Assembly: GCA_028722305.1 (NCBI GenBank)
Contig: JAQYHB010000042.1
Coordinates: forward strand, 1-64,000
DNA: 64,000 nucleotides
From: Spirochaetales bacterium
GTDB lineage: Bacteria > Spirochaetota > Spirochaetia > Sphaerochaetales > Sphaerochaetaceae
Reading direction: 5' to 3'
The notes below the pieces were generated by a model, which was not told the DNA's origin, searched no databases, and worked only from the letters and a program-made list of their open reading frames with translations. Below are positions 49,256 to 56,818 of this stretch, piece after piece. The number at the start of each line of letters is the position of its first letter. Position 1 is the stretch's first letter. Made by a program: the position numbers and the translations under genes.

Positions 49256-50173
49256 ATGGCAAAGAAACAGAATTCATTGAAGCCCCAGACCTCGGCGGTC
49301 GTCAAACTGTCCAAGGCTGACCACGCTTTCAGCATTGGCGTCGACATCATCATGGCATTCTTCCTGATCGTGATCGCCATCCCTCTCTGGAGCACGATCA
49401 TGCTCAGTCTCCGTCCTTCCACCTTTATCGGCTCCTACCTGCAGGGCATGGTGCTGCCCCCGTGGAAGTGGTCCTTTGCGGCGTATCGCTCGCTGCTGGG
49501 CAACAACGGCTTCCTGCTGGCCTTCTGGAACTCGGTGAGGATCCTGATCGGCGGTGTCGCCTGCGCCCTTGTCCTGAACATCCCGCTCGCTTACGGACTT
49601 TCGGTCAGGGGTCTCCCCGGAAAGAAGTGGCTGACCATCTTGATCGTCATTCCGTATGTCTTCAACGTCGGCATGGTCCCGACCTACATCATGGTCGCCA
49701 AGTTCGGTTTGACCAACCACCTGGCCTCCGTCTATCTGCCGGTCGCAATCAACACCTACAACCTTCTGATCATGCGCTCGTTCTTTGAGGGAATCCCCAA
49801 CGAGCTGCGTGAGAGCGCGTCCATCGACGGTTGCAACGAAGTCCAGACCCTGATCAGGATCATCCTTCCCCTTTCCAAGGCGATCATCCTGACCATCGGC
49901 CTGTTCTACGGAGTCAATTTCTGGAACAACTACTTCAACCCGATGCTCTACCTGAGCAAGGACTACCTCAGACCTCTTCCAATCCTGTTGCGCAACATCT
50001 TGATTGGCGCCAGCATGAACGAGTTCGTCGAGGCCCGCGCCTTCAGCGACGCACCGGTCGAAGCCATCAAGGCGGCCTCTGTCTTCATGAGCGCCATCCC
50101 GATGGTCATCGCCTACCCCTTCATCCAGAAGTACTTCACCAAAGGTACTCTGCTTGGATCCGTTAAAGGTTGA
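49256..50173 (+). CDS. ABC transporter permease, LplC type
   Basis: A 305-residue partner permease (LplC/YtcP subgroup) with six helices. RESASIDGCNEVQTLIRIILP is its EAA loop near residues 187-207, and FIQKYFTKGTLLGSVKG is the conserved C-terminus. GAAGGAG precedes the ATG, 18 bases after lplB. A UUCG-capped terminator follows directly. Confidence 0.94.
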   Translation: MAKKQNSLKPQTSAVVKLSKADHAFSIGVDIIMAFFLIVIAIPLWSTIMLSLRPSTFIGSYLQGMVLPPWKWSFAAYRSLLGNNGFLLAFWNSVRILIGGVACALVLNIPLAYGLSVRGLPGKKWLTILIVIPYVFNVGMVPTYIMVAKFGLTNHLASVYLPVAINTYNLLIMRSFFEGIPNELRESASIDGCNEVQTLIRIILPLSKAIILTIGLFYGVNFWNNYFNPMLYLSKDYLRPLPILLRNILIGASMNEFVEARAFSDAPVEAIKAASVFMSAIPMVIAYPFIQKYFTKGTLLGSVKG

Positions 50174-50192
50174 CGGGTAATTCCGCTTTTCC

Positions 50193-50220
50193 AGGCTCTG
50201 GTTCGCCAGGGCCTTTTTTT
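50193..50220 (+). terminator. UUCG-capped terminator after lplC
   Basis: AGGCTCTGG-TTCG-CCAGGGCCT runs into TTTTTTT. The TTCG tetraloop on a C/G-rich stem gives a very stable hairpin. Confidence 0.92.
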
Positions 50221-50292
50221 ATGTCTACATTTCACTAGGAAGAAGTACCGACAGGGGTGATAATGGAAGCAAATCCAGAAGGAGGAACCTGT

Positions 50293-51861
50293 ATGAAGCA
50301 CCTGCTTGCATTCGCCATTGCCCTGACATTTGCCGGCGCCACACTGGCTGCCCAAGGCTCCAACGAGACGGTAGCCGGCCCGAAGGGAACGGACAAACCG
50401 ACGAGAATCACCATGTGGTACAATGCCACACAGACCGAGGTGGGGCCGCTCCCCAACGACTGGGTCGGCTATCAGATTCTCAAGGACAAGTTCAACATCG
50501 AGCTTGACGCCCAGACACTCCCCTCCAGCACCACCGACCAGGACATGAAGGTCCAGGCGGCAAGCGCCGCGGACGACCTGCCCGACTTCTTCGTCGCCAG
50601 CCGTGAGGTATGGCTGCGTCTGGTGAAGAACGGCATGGTGGGCGACGTCACCGACCTGTACGGACGGATGCCAAACAGGACCCGGCTGATGTTCGACGAT
50701 GATGCGAAGGCTTTCGTCACCGTGGACGGCAGACAGTATGGTTTCGCCACCCCAAGCAAAATCACCAACAACGAGGGCCTTGTCATCCGCCAGGATTGGC
50801 TGGACAAGCTGGGACTGAAGGCGCCGACCACCACGGACGAACTGCTGGACGTGATGAGGGCCTTCACCTTCAAGGATCCGGACGGCAACGGCAAGAACGA
50901 CACCTATGGCTATGGCGCCTTCGTCGAGCTGAACACCTACGAGGAGTACCCCGGCCGCCGTTTCGAGCCGCTCATGGGTGCCTTCGGCGTGGACGGCACC
51001 TGGGACATGAGCAAAGCCAGCTTCGGTCTGAACATCAACAAGCCCGAGTTCTACGACTTCATGGTCTTCATGAAGCGGATGATCGATGAGGGGCTGATCG
51101 ACCCGAACTGGATGGCCTACAAGAAAGACGATTTTCGCGGTGCCTGGAAACAGGGCAAATTCGGCATCATGCGCGAACAGAACGCGGCACTGAACGCCCA
51201 GAACAACTACGCTCCGTTCGACGCCAATTTCCCCGATGGCAGTTGGACCGTCATCGACCCCGTCAAAGGACCGAAGGGAAAGGCCTCGGTAGGACCGGCC
51301 GTACGCGGACTGCGCATCTGGTGTATCAGCCAGAAGGCCCTGGATGCCGGCAAAGGCCCGAAAATCGCCGACATGTTCGAATGGATGGCCCACGGAGAAG
51401 GCTACCTGCTCTGCGGTTGGGGTCGCGAGGGTGTCGAATATCAGATGAAGGACGGGATCCCCGTCTCCATGCCCGGCGAGAAGGGCTTTGAAGGACCGGT
51501 CGGACAGACCTATATCCAGCTGCGCAGCATGGCTTTCAACTACGCCAGCGACATGGAGCTGGTCAGCCGCTATCCGGTCTATACCACCGCCACCAGCCAC
51601 AAGCAGATGTCGGCGCTATGGACGCTGAGGGAGATGCAGAAGCGCCACTGGACCAACGCCAACGGCGAGGACTCGATGCCGGTACCATCCACCGACCTGA
51701 AGACCTTCTACGAACAGGGACTGGCCGAGTTCCTGACCGGAAAGCGCACGTTGGACAAGAGCAACTGGGACGCATTCCTCAAGCAGTTCAACGACATGGG
51801 CGGCAAGGCCTGGGAAGAAGAAGGCCGCAAGTATGCAGAGGCGAACAACTACCTATATTGA
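50293..51861 (+). CDS. ABC oligosaccharide-binding protein, second copy (LplA-type)
   Basis: A 522-residue paralog of the first copy, very similar along its whole length (for example TEVGPLPNDWVGYQI, NKPEFYDFMVFMK, PVPSTDLKTFYEQGLAEF). The calcium loop DPDGNGKNDTYG is kept. The mature N-terminus reads AAQGSNET instead of QGSSES. Having two binding proteins for one permease pair widens ligand range or separates affinity classes, as with AlgQ1/AlgQ2. AAGGAGGAAC precedes the ATG. It lies behind the lplC terminator, so it needs its own promoter or read-through; a GATAAT at 50259-50264 is the only candidate seen. Confidence 0.92.
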   Translation: MKHLLAFAIALTFAGATLAAQGSNETVAGPKGTDKPTRITMWYNATQTEVGPLPNDWVGYQILKDKFNIELDAQTLPSSTTDQDMKVQAASAADDLPDFFVASREVWLRLVKNGMVGDVTDLYGRMPNRTRLMFDDDAKAFVTVDGRQYGFATPSKITNNEGLVIRQDWLDKLGLKAPTTTDELLDVMRAFTFKDPDGNGKNDTYGYGAFVELNTYEEYPGRRFEPLMGAFGVDGTWDMSKASFGLNINKPEFYDFMVFMKRMIDEGLIDPNWMAYKKDDFRGAWKQGKFGIMREQNAALNAQNNYAPFDANFPDGSWTVIDPVKGPKGKASVGPAVRGLRIWCISQKALDAGKGPKIADMFEWMAHGEGYLLCGWGREGVEYQMKDGIPVSMPGEKGFEGPVGQTYIQLRSMAFNYASDMELVSRYPVYTTATSHKQMSALWTLREMQKRHWTNANGEDSMPVPSTDLKTFYEQGLAEFLTGKRTLDKSNWDAFLKQFNDMGGKAWEEEGRKYAEANNYLY

Positions 51862-51881
51862 ATCCGTCTCCAACACAACGG

Positions 51882-51913
51882 CAGCTCCGGTTTTACCGGG
51901 GCTGTCTTTTATT
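51882..51913 (+). terminator. Terminator after lplA2
   Basis: CAGCTCCGGT-TTT-ACCGGGGCTG (one G/U pair) is followed by TCTTTTATTTG. Confidence 0.88.
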
Positions 51914-51916
51914 TGT

Positions 51917-52399
51917 CTAGAACGTGACCCGCATCTGGTGCCAGACGACACCGCCATGGGTCGATCCGCTGATTCCCTCGTCCTGGAAACCTACCTCATG
52001 ATAGAAAGGAACCAGCGCTTCCTTGCAGGTCAGGACGATACCCTTTCTGCCTTGGCTCAGGCAGTTTGCGACCACCTGTCTCATTAACAGGCTGCCACAG
52101 CCTTTGTGGCGGTAGCTGGCAATCGTGTTGACTCCCAGCACCATCACCCACGCCCCGTCCTTCCTGTGAAGCGTGGCGTCGGTATAGAGCGTGTCGTCCA
52201 AATCCTTCCGGTCCCAGGCGAGGGCGTCGACAAAACCCACCAGGACATCGCCGTCGTAAAGCAGCCAGAAGAGCTCCGGCGCGACGGCAAGACGGGAGCG
52301 CAGGGCCTCGCGGGAGGCTCCTTCACTTGGAGGGAATCCGGCGGACTCGATGGCGAAAAGCTCGTCAAGCTGATTACTGGTGGCATGTACGATTCGCAT
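51917..52399 (-). CDS. GNAT-family N-acetyltransferase
   Basis: A 160-residue acetyltransferase. The acetyl-CoA loop RHKGCGSLLM lies near residue 100 after VLGVNTIASY, and FYHEVGF near 145 is the conserved C-terminal beta-bulge region. The substrate is unknown. The start at 52399 is preceded by TATGGT seven bases upstream and TTGCCA 17 bases before that; GGTGGG could also act as a ribosome site, and an ATG four codons earlier is possible. Divergent from the MATE gene. Confidence 0.85.
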   Translation of the reverse strand: MRIVHATSNQLDELFAIESAGFPPSEGASREALRSRLAVAPELFWLLYDGDVLVGFVDALAWDRKDLDDTLYTDATLHRKDGAWVMVLGVNTIASYRHKGCGSLLMRQVVANCLSQGRKGIVLTCKEALVPFYHEVGFQDEGISGSTHGGVVWHQMRVTF

Positions 52400-52406
52400 G
52401 AAACCC

Positions 52407-52435
52407 ACCATACATCATTCCCCTACCCATGGCAA
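52407..52435 (-). promoter_or_regulatory. Promoter of the GNAT gene
   Basis: On the minus strand TTGCCA, a 17-base spacer and TATGGT end seven bases before the ATG at 52399. It overlaps the divergent MATE promoter, so the two promoters share the CCATGG region. Confidence 0.4.
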
Positions 52436-52464
52436 CAACCGAGCGAAATCCGTATGATGATGCC

Positions 52465-53799
52465 ATGCAACAGGATCTGACGACGGGACCAGCGGGAAGG
52501 AACCTGCTCAGGTTTTCCATTCCCTATCTGGCATCCAGTTTTCTACAGACGTTCTATGGCATGACTGATCTTTTCGTCACCGGCAAATTCAACGGTGCGG
52601 AGGCAATCAGCGCCGTGGCGATCGGAAGCCAGGTGATGCACATGCTGACCGTCATGATTGTCGGGCTGGCCATGGGCACCACGGTCAACCTCGGCAAGGC
52701 AGTCGGGGCGAAGGACCAGCACCGGATCGGGCAGGTCATCGGCAACTCCGTCTGGTTCTTCGCCCTGACGGGTATCTTCGCCACATTGATCCTTGTCCGC
52801 CTGACCGACCCCATCCTTTACCTGCTGTCGACTCCTTCCGAGACGTTTACCGAGGCCCACGCCTACCTCCTTACCTGCATGCTGGGCATCCCGTGCATCA
52901 TCGCCTACAACGTGGTCGTCGCCCTTTTCCGCGGTCAGGGGGATAGCAGGACACCACTTTTTTTCATCGCGATTGCCGGTGTGGCCAACATCCTGCTCGA
53001 CTGGTATTTCATCGGACCGCTTGGTATGGGCGCGCAGGGTGCGGCCCTGGCTACAGTCATCAGCCAGGCGCTCAGTTTCCTGCTCGCCTTGGCAGCGATA
53101 TTGAAGATGAAGCTGCTTTCGGTCAAGGTCTCGGACTTCCGGCCTGACGGCAAGACCATGCGGGCCATCGTCGCCACGGGCCTTCCCATCTGCCTGCAGG
53201 ACGCTTTCGTGCAGGTATCGTTCCTTTTGATCACCATCATCGTCAACCGCCGTGGCGTCATCGACGCGGCCGCCGTCGGCATCGTCGAGAAGCTGATCAG
53301 CTTCCTCTTCCTGGTACCGTCCGCCATGCTCAGTTCGGTCAGCGCGATCGCTTCCCAGAACGCGGGAGCGGGGCACAACGACCGGAGCCTGCGGACACTC
53401 TGGTGCGCCATGGCCTTCAGCGCCATCTTCGGGCTGGTGGTCACCGTGATCGTCCAGGTCGCCGCCGAATCGATTGTCGCCCTCTTCACCACCGATTCCC
53501 GCGTCATCACACAGGGCGCGGACTATTTCCGCTCCTACGTCTTTGATTGCTTCTTCGCCTCGTTCCATTTCTCGATGAGCGGCTTCTTCTGCGCCTACGA
53601 ACATGCGGACTATTCCTTCCTGAGCAACGTCCTCTCCATCGTCCTGGTCCGTATTCCCGGCGCCTGGTGGGGTTCCATCGCCTTCCCCAACTCCCTGTGG
53701 CCGATGGGATGGGCGGCTCCCTGCGGGAGTCTTTTCTCATCCATTGTCTGCGCCATCCTGATGCGTCATCTCTGGAAAAGAGGTACGATACGGCCATGA
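52465..53799 (+). CDS. MATE-family efflux transporter
   Basis: A 444-residue membrane protein with 12 helices in two homologous halves. LLRFSIPYLASSFLQTFYGMTDLFVTGKF is the usual N-terminal MATE pattern, and AIASQNAGAG and GMGAQGAALATVISQ the conserved loops of both halves. It exports cationic drugs or metabolites with Na+ or protons; a Na+ gradient would be available from OadGAB. TATGAT (52453-52458) is six bases before the ATG and there is no ribosome site, so an upstream in-frame ATG was not used. It overlaps the PHP gene as ATGA. Confidence 0.92.
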   Translation: MQQDLTTGPAGRNLLRFSIPYLASSFLQTFYGMTDLFVTGKFNGAEAISAVAIGSQVMHMLTVMIVGLAMGTTVNLGKAVGAKDQHRIGQVIGNSVWFFALTGIFATLILVRLTDPILYLLSTPSETFTEAHAYLLTCMLGIPCIIAYNVVVALFRGQGDSRTPLFFIAIAGVANILLDWYFIGPLGMGAQGAALATVISQALSFLLALAAILKMKLLSVKVSDFRPDGKTMRAIVATGLPICLQDAFVQVSFLLITIIVNRRGVIDAAAVGIVEKLISFLFLVPSAMLSSVSAIASQNAGAGHNDRSLRTLWCAMAFSAIFGLVVTVIVQVAAESIVALFTTDSRVITQGADYFRSYVFDCFFASFHFSMSGFFCAYEHADYSFLSNVLSIVLVRIPGAWWGSIAFPNSLWPMGWAAPCGSLFSSIVCAILMRHLWKRGTIRP

Positions 53800-54620
53800 C
53801 CACAAAACAAAACCTCCACACCCACTGCACCTTCTGCGACGGGAAGGACACCATGGAAACGATGGTGAAGGCCGCCATTGACCATGGCCTTGCCTCCCTT
53901 GGCTTCTCCAGCCACAACTACACCGGCTTTGCCTGGGACGAATGCGGCATCCGCAAGGACCAGATTGACGCCTATTTCCAGGAAATCGACAGACTTCGGA
54001 AAGCGTATCCCCAAATCAAGCTCTACCGGGGCTTCGAGATTGAAAGCCGTTCCCAGGGCGGGCAGATTGTCTTCGACCCTCGCCTGGACTACAGCATCGG
54101 CTCCTGTCACATCTTCGCCACCCCGAAGGGGATGATGGAGGTGGATTATTCTCCGGAACGCTTCCAGCAGGCGGTCGACGCCTATGAAGGAAACGTCCAG
54201 GCGCTGGTGGAAGGATATTTCCAAGAGGTGGTCAGATACGCGAAAACAGAGCCCTTCTCCATCATCGGGCACTTCGACCTGGTGACGAAATTCTTGGAAA
54301 AGAGACCCTTCTTTGACGAACAGGAGAGTTGGTACCAGGATATGGCTATCGGATATCTGGAAGAGGCCGCGAAGACAGGCAAGATCTTCGAGGTAAACAC
54401 CGGAGCGATCAGCAGAGGCTGGAGACATAGCCCCTACCCTGCCGCCTTCCTGCTGGAACGGCTGCATAGCCTGCGGGCACCGGTACTGATCAGCAGCGAC
54501 TGCCACAGCGCGAAGGCAATCACCTGCCACTTCGCCGAGACGGAAAACTTGCTGAGGAGCATCGGCTTCAAGGAACAGATGCAGCTGACCGACCATGGTT
54601 TCCAGCCGGTCAGCCTCTGA
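53796..54620 (+). CDS. PHP-domain histidinol-phosphatase family protein
   Basis: A 274-residue PHP phosphoesterase. NLHTHCTFCDGKDTMETMV is the first metal motif with HxH, SSHNYTG the second, GFEIES and HFDLVTKF supply further ligands, and ISSDCHSAKA is the C-terminal Asp-His motif. It resembles HisJ/HisK-type histidinol phosphatases. No his gene adjoins, so an alternative phosphoester substrate is possible. The ATG sits in an ATGA overlap with the MATE gene, so a TACGAT hexamer six bases upstream is probably incidental. Confidence 0.88.
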   Translation: MTTKQNLHTHCTFCDGKDTMETMVKAAIDHGLASLGFSSHNYTGFAWDECGIRKDQIDAYFQEIDRLRKAYPQIKLYRGFEIESRSQGGQIVFDPRLDYSIGSCHIFATPKGMMEVDYSPERFQQAVDAYEGNVQALVEGYFQEVVRYAKTEPFSIIGHFDLVTKFLEKRPFFDEQESWYQDMAIGYLEEAAKTGKIFEVNTGAISRGWRHSPYPAAFLLERLHSLRAPVLISSDCHSAKAITCHFAETENLLRSIGFKEQMQLTDHGFQPVSL

Positions 54621-54624
54621 TTAT

Positions 54625-55194
54625 CTATTTCTTCAACTGAAGTCCGTCCTTGAAGGCATGTCCGACCACCGGACCGAGGGTGCGGTAGACATGGGTGGAT
54701 GAGTCGTAGACAATCGGCTGGAGCTTGTCCGTATCGATCTTCCCATCAGTAAGGATGGAGGAGTCGGCGTCAACCTCGACAACCCGTCCGACGACGGTGA
54801 TGTCATCCGGTCCGACCTGGTTGAAGGAATCGACCTCGCACTCCAAGGTGAGCGGAAGTTCCCGGAACAGCGGGGCATCGACCTTGCTCGCCTTCTCGAC
54901 GTGCCAGCCGGTGCGTTCCACCTTGTCCTCGACCTTGTTGCCGCTGACGATGCCCACATAGTCGGCAGGAACCACTTGGCTCTTGGTCGCGAAGCTGAGT
55001 GTAAAGGCACCATGGAGCTTCATGTTCTCCGTGGTCTTGTGGGGGGCGAGATAGATGACCACCTTCTTGTAGTCGCACTGGATGCCCCAGGCGGCGTTCA
55101 TGGCGTTGGCCTTCCCGTCGGCATCATAGGTGCCGATCACGTAGACGGAAAGCGGATAGATGACAGGGGTGGCATTACCCAGTTGTTGTTTCAT
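54625..55194 (-). CDS. Flavin reductase-like (flavoredoxin family) protein
   Basis: A 189-residue FMN-binding protein of the flavin-reductase-like domain. YPLSVYVIGTYDADGKANAMNAAW is the typical N-terminal strand pair, APHKTTENMKLHGAFTLSF the FMN loop, and GWHVEKASKVDAPLF the later conserved segment. It probably works in electron transfer as in Desulfovibrio flavoredoxin. GGAGGAAAC precedes the ATG. It converges on the PHP gene with four bases between stops. Confidence 0.9.
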   Translation of the reverse strand: MKQQLGNATPVIYPLSVYVIGTYDADGKANAMNAAWGIQCDYKKVVIYLAPHKTTENMKLHGAFTLSFATKSQVVPADYVGIVSGNKVEDKVERTGWHVEKASKVDAPLFRELPLTLECEVDSFNQVGPDDITVVGRVVEVDADSSILTDGKIDTDKLQPIVYDSSTHVYRTLGPVVGHAFKDGLQLKK

Positions 55195-55230
55195 AGGTTT
55201 CCTCCTTCTTGAGATGATTTGATGTCCACT

Positions 55231-55926
55231 TCACTCTTGGAAGAGCGATACCTCTTCCTCGGCTCTGAGCTCGCGCATCTGACCCTTTTCCAGATTTCCA
55301 AGGGTAAGGCCTCCCTCCTTGACCCGTTTCAGGTAGGTCACGGACAGGTTCCGCGATGCCATCATCCTCTTCACCTGGTGGTACTTCCCCTCGCCGAGGA
55401 CCAGTTCGCTCTTTCCTGGCCCCATAGGCCTCAGGATGGCTGGCATGCACTCTTCGCCATCCTTCAGGACGATACCCTTCTGGAACGCCTCCACATCCTC
55501 TTGTGTGGCGGTCCCCTCGTGCTCGACGTAGTAGACCTTGGACACCTTCGCCTTCGGGGAGGTCAGCTTGTGGGCCAGCACCCCGTCGTTGGTCATGAGA
55601 AGCAGGCCCTCGGTATCCTTGTCCAGGCGCCCCACCGGAGCGAGATCCATCTTTCTCATCTCTTCGGGAACCAGCTCCATCACCGTCGGGTCCTTGTCCT
55701 TGGTGCTGGTCACATAGCCAGCGGGCTTGTAGAGCATGCAGACCATGCGCCGCTTCTTCTCGACCGGCTCTCCATCCAGGGCGAGAACCGCTTCTTCCTC
55801 CACCTTCAGGGAAGGATCCTTGACCACCACTCCATCGACCGTGATCCGACCGGAACGGATGATCGATTTCAATGCGCTCCGGCTCGCCACATCGGCGTCC
55901 GCGAGCAATTTGTCCAAACGCTGCAT
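55231..55926 (-). CDS. rRNA pseudouridine synthase, RsuA/RluB family
   Basis: A 231-residue enzyme. An S4 RNA-binding domain covers residues 1-45 (MQRLDKLLADADVASRSALK). The catalytic motif VGRLDKDTEGLLLMTNDG holds the nucleophilic Asp, and HQVKRMMASRN the downstream conserved segment. It makes a single pseudouridine in 16S or 23S rRNA; RsuA-like size favours 16S. TAGGAT lies six bases before the ATG, without a ribosome site. The next gene upstream is divergent. Confidence 0.93.
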   Translation of the reverse strand: MQRLDKLLADADVASRSALKSIIRSGRITVDGVVVKDPSLKVEEEAVLALDGEPVEKKRRMVCMLYKPAGYVTSTKDKDPTVMELVPEEMRKMDLAPVGRLDKDTEGLLLMTNDGVLAHKLTSPKAKVSKVYYVEHEGTATQEDVEAFQKGIVLKDGEECMPAILRPMGPGKSELVLGEGKYHQVKRMMASRNLSVTYLKRVKEGGLTLGNLEKGQMRELRAEEEVSLFQE

Positions 55927-55997
55927 ACGGATATCCTACCACAAAAAGGAATCGAAGGAATGCCCCAAAGCAGGTATACTGCAAGAGGAGGTTCGCT

Positions 55998-56270
55998 ATG
56001 ACATGGGATGACATTCCTGGCAGAGGGAACGGAAAGGCTGGAGACACCTATGTGGTGCTCCAGGTGGTGCTCACAGAGAAACTCTTCGGAACGGGGTCAG
56101 GCGTCACCAGCCTTACCAATCTCCAGAGGGTGATCAACGAGCAGGCGGCGAAAGGATACCGGCTTCACACAATCTCCACCACCTCATCGGGATCCAAAGG
56201 ATTCCTCGGTGGAGACAAGATCCAGGCGACGATGGTGTTCGAGCGCCTGGAAAGGAAACCAAATGACTGA
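55998..56270 (+). CDS. DUF4177-family small protein
   Basis: A 90-residue protein. TYVVLQVVLTEKLFGTGSG, then LQRVINEQAAKGYRLHTIST and IQATMVFERLE match DUF4177, a small alpha/beta domain of unknown function. AGAGGAGG precedes the ATG, and TATACT lies 16 bases further up as a likely -10. It overlaps the next gene by eight bases. Confidence 0.85.
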   Translation: MTWDDIPGRGNGKAGDTYVVLQVVLTEKLFGTGSGVTSLTNLQRVINEQAAKGYRLHTISTTSSGSKGFLGGDKIQATMVFERLERKPND

Positions 56271-56772
56271 CGCACAATGGGAACAAGCCAGTTCCTTCTG
56301 GACGAGGAAGACCGCTTCGGAAAAACAGATGGGCAAGGAAAAGCTCTCTGCCTGGATTGACGCATTCCTCGGCGCCCATAACGTGCTCGCCCTTGCCACC
56401 GGATCGGGAGACCACCTCCGATGCACGCCGCTCGAGTACCGCTGGCATGACAACGCATTGTGGATTCTTTCCGAAGGCGGACGGAAATTCAGCGCGCTAC
56501 GGGAAAACCGGCAGGTAGCCGCCACCGTGTTTGAGACAGACACCACCTTCTCCAACCTGCAGGCGCTCCAGGTGGAAGGCATGGCGGAAATCGAAGACAA
56601 CACCTCGGAAGATTACAGGAAGGAGACCGCATACAGGCATATTCCCGTTTCCGCTCTCAGAAACCTTGCCGAACCATTGTGGCTGATTAAGATCACCCCC
56701 ACCTCAATCACCTGTCTGAACACAGGCTTCACGGCGGAAGGGTTCTCCGCCCGGCAAATCTGGCAGGGCTGA
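56263..56772 (+). CDS. Pyridoxamine 5'-phosphate oxidase-like FMN protein
   Basis: A 169-residue split-barrel protein. NVLALATGSGDHLRCTPLEYRW and LWILSEGGRKFSALRENRQVA follow the PNPOx-like pattern, with a Lys/Arg pair for FMN phosphate. Length fits stand-alone FMN- or heme-binding members rather than true PdxH. AAAGGAAACC precedes the ATG at 56263. Forms a two-gene unit with DUF4177. Confidence 0.85.
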   Translation: MTDAQWEQASSFWTRKTASEKQMGKEKLSAWIDAFLGAHNVLALATGSGDHLRCTPLEYRWHDNALWILSEGGRKFSALRENRQVAATVFETDTTFSNLQALQVEGMAEIEDNTSEDYRKETAYRHIPVSALRNLAEPLWLIKITPTSITCLNTGFTAEGFSARQIWQG

Positions 56773-56777
56773 TATGC

Positions 56778-56812
56778 CAAGGGCTTTCGCTGGAACTCCA
56801 GGAAAGCCCTTG
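56778..56812 (+). terminator. Terminator after the PNPOx-like gene
   Basis: CAAGGGCTTTC (56778-56788) pairs perfectly with GAAAGCCCTTG (56802-56812), followed by TCTCGTTT. It also lies just behind the convergent asd stop. Confidence 0.8.
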
Positions 56813-56818
56813 TCTCGT

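Noticed and set aside
53784-53796. TACGAT six bases before the PHP phosphatase ATG as another leaderless start
   Set aside because: The ATG overlaps the MATE stop as ATGA, which explains initiation by coupling, and no -35 box is present.
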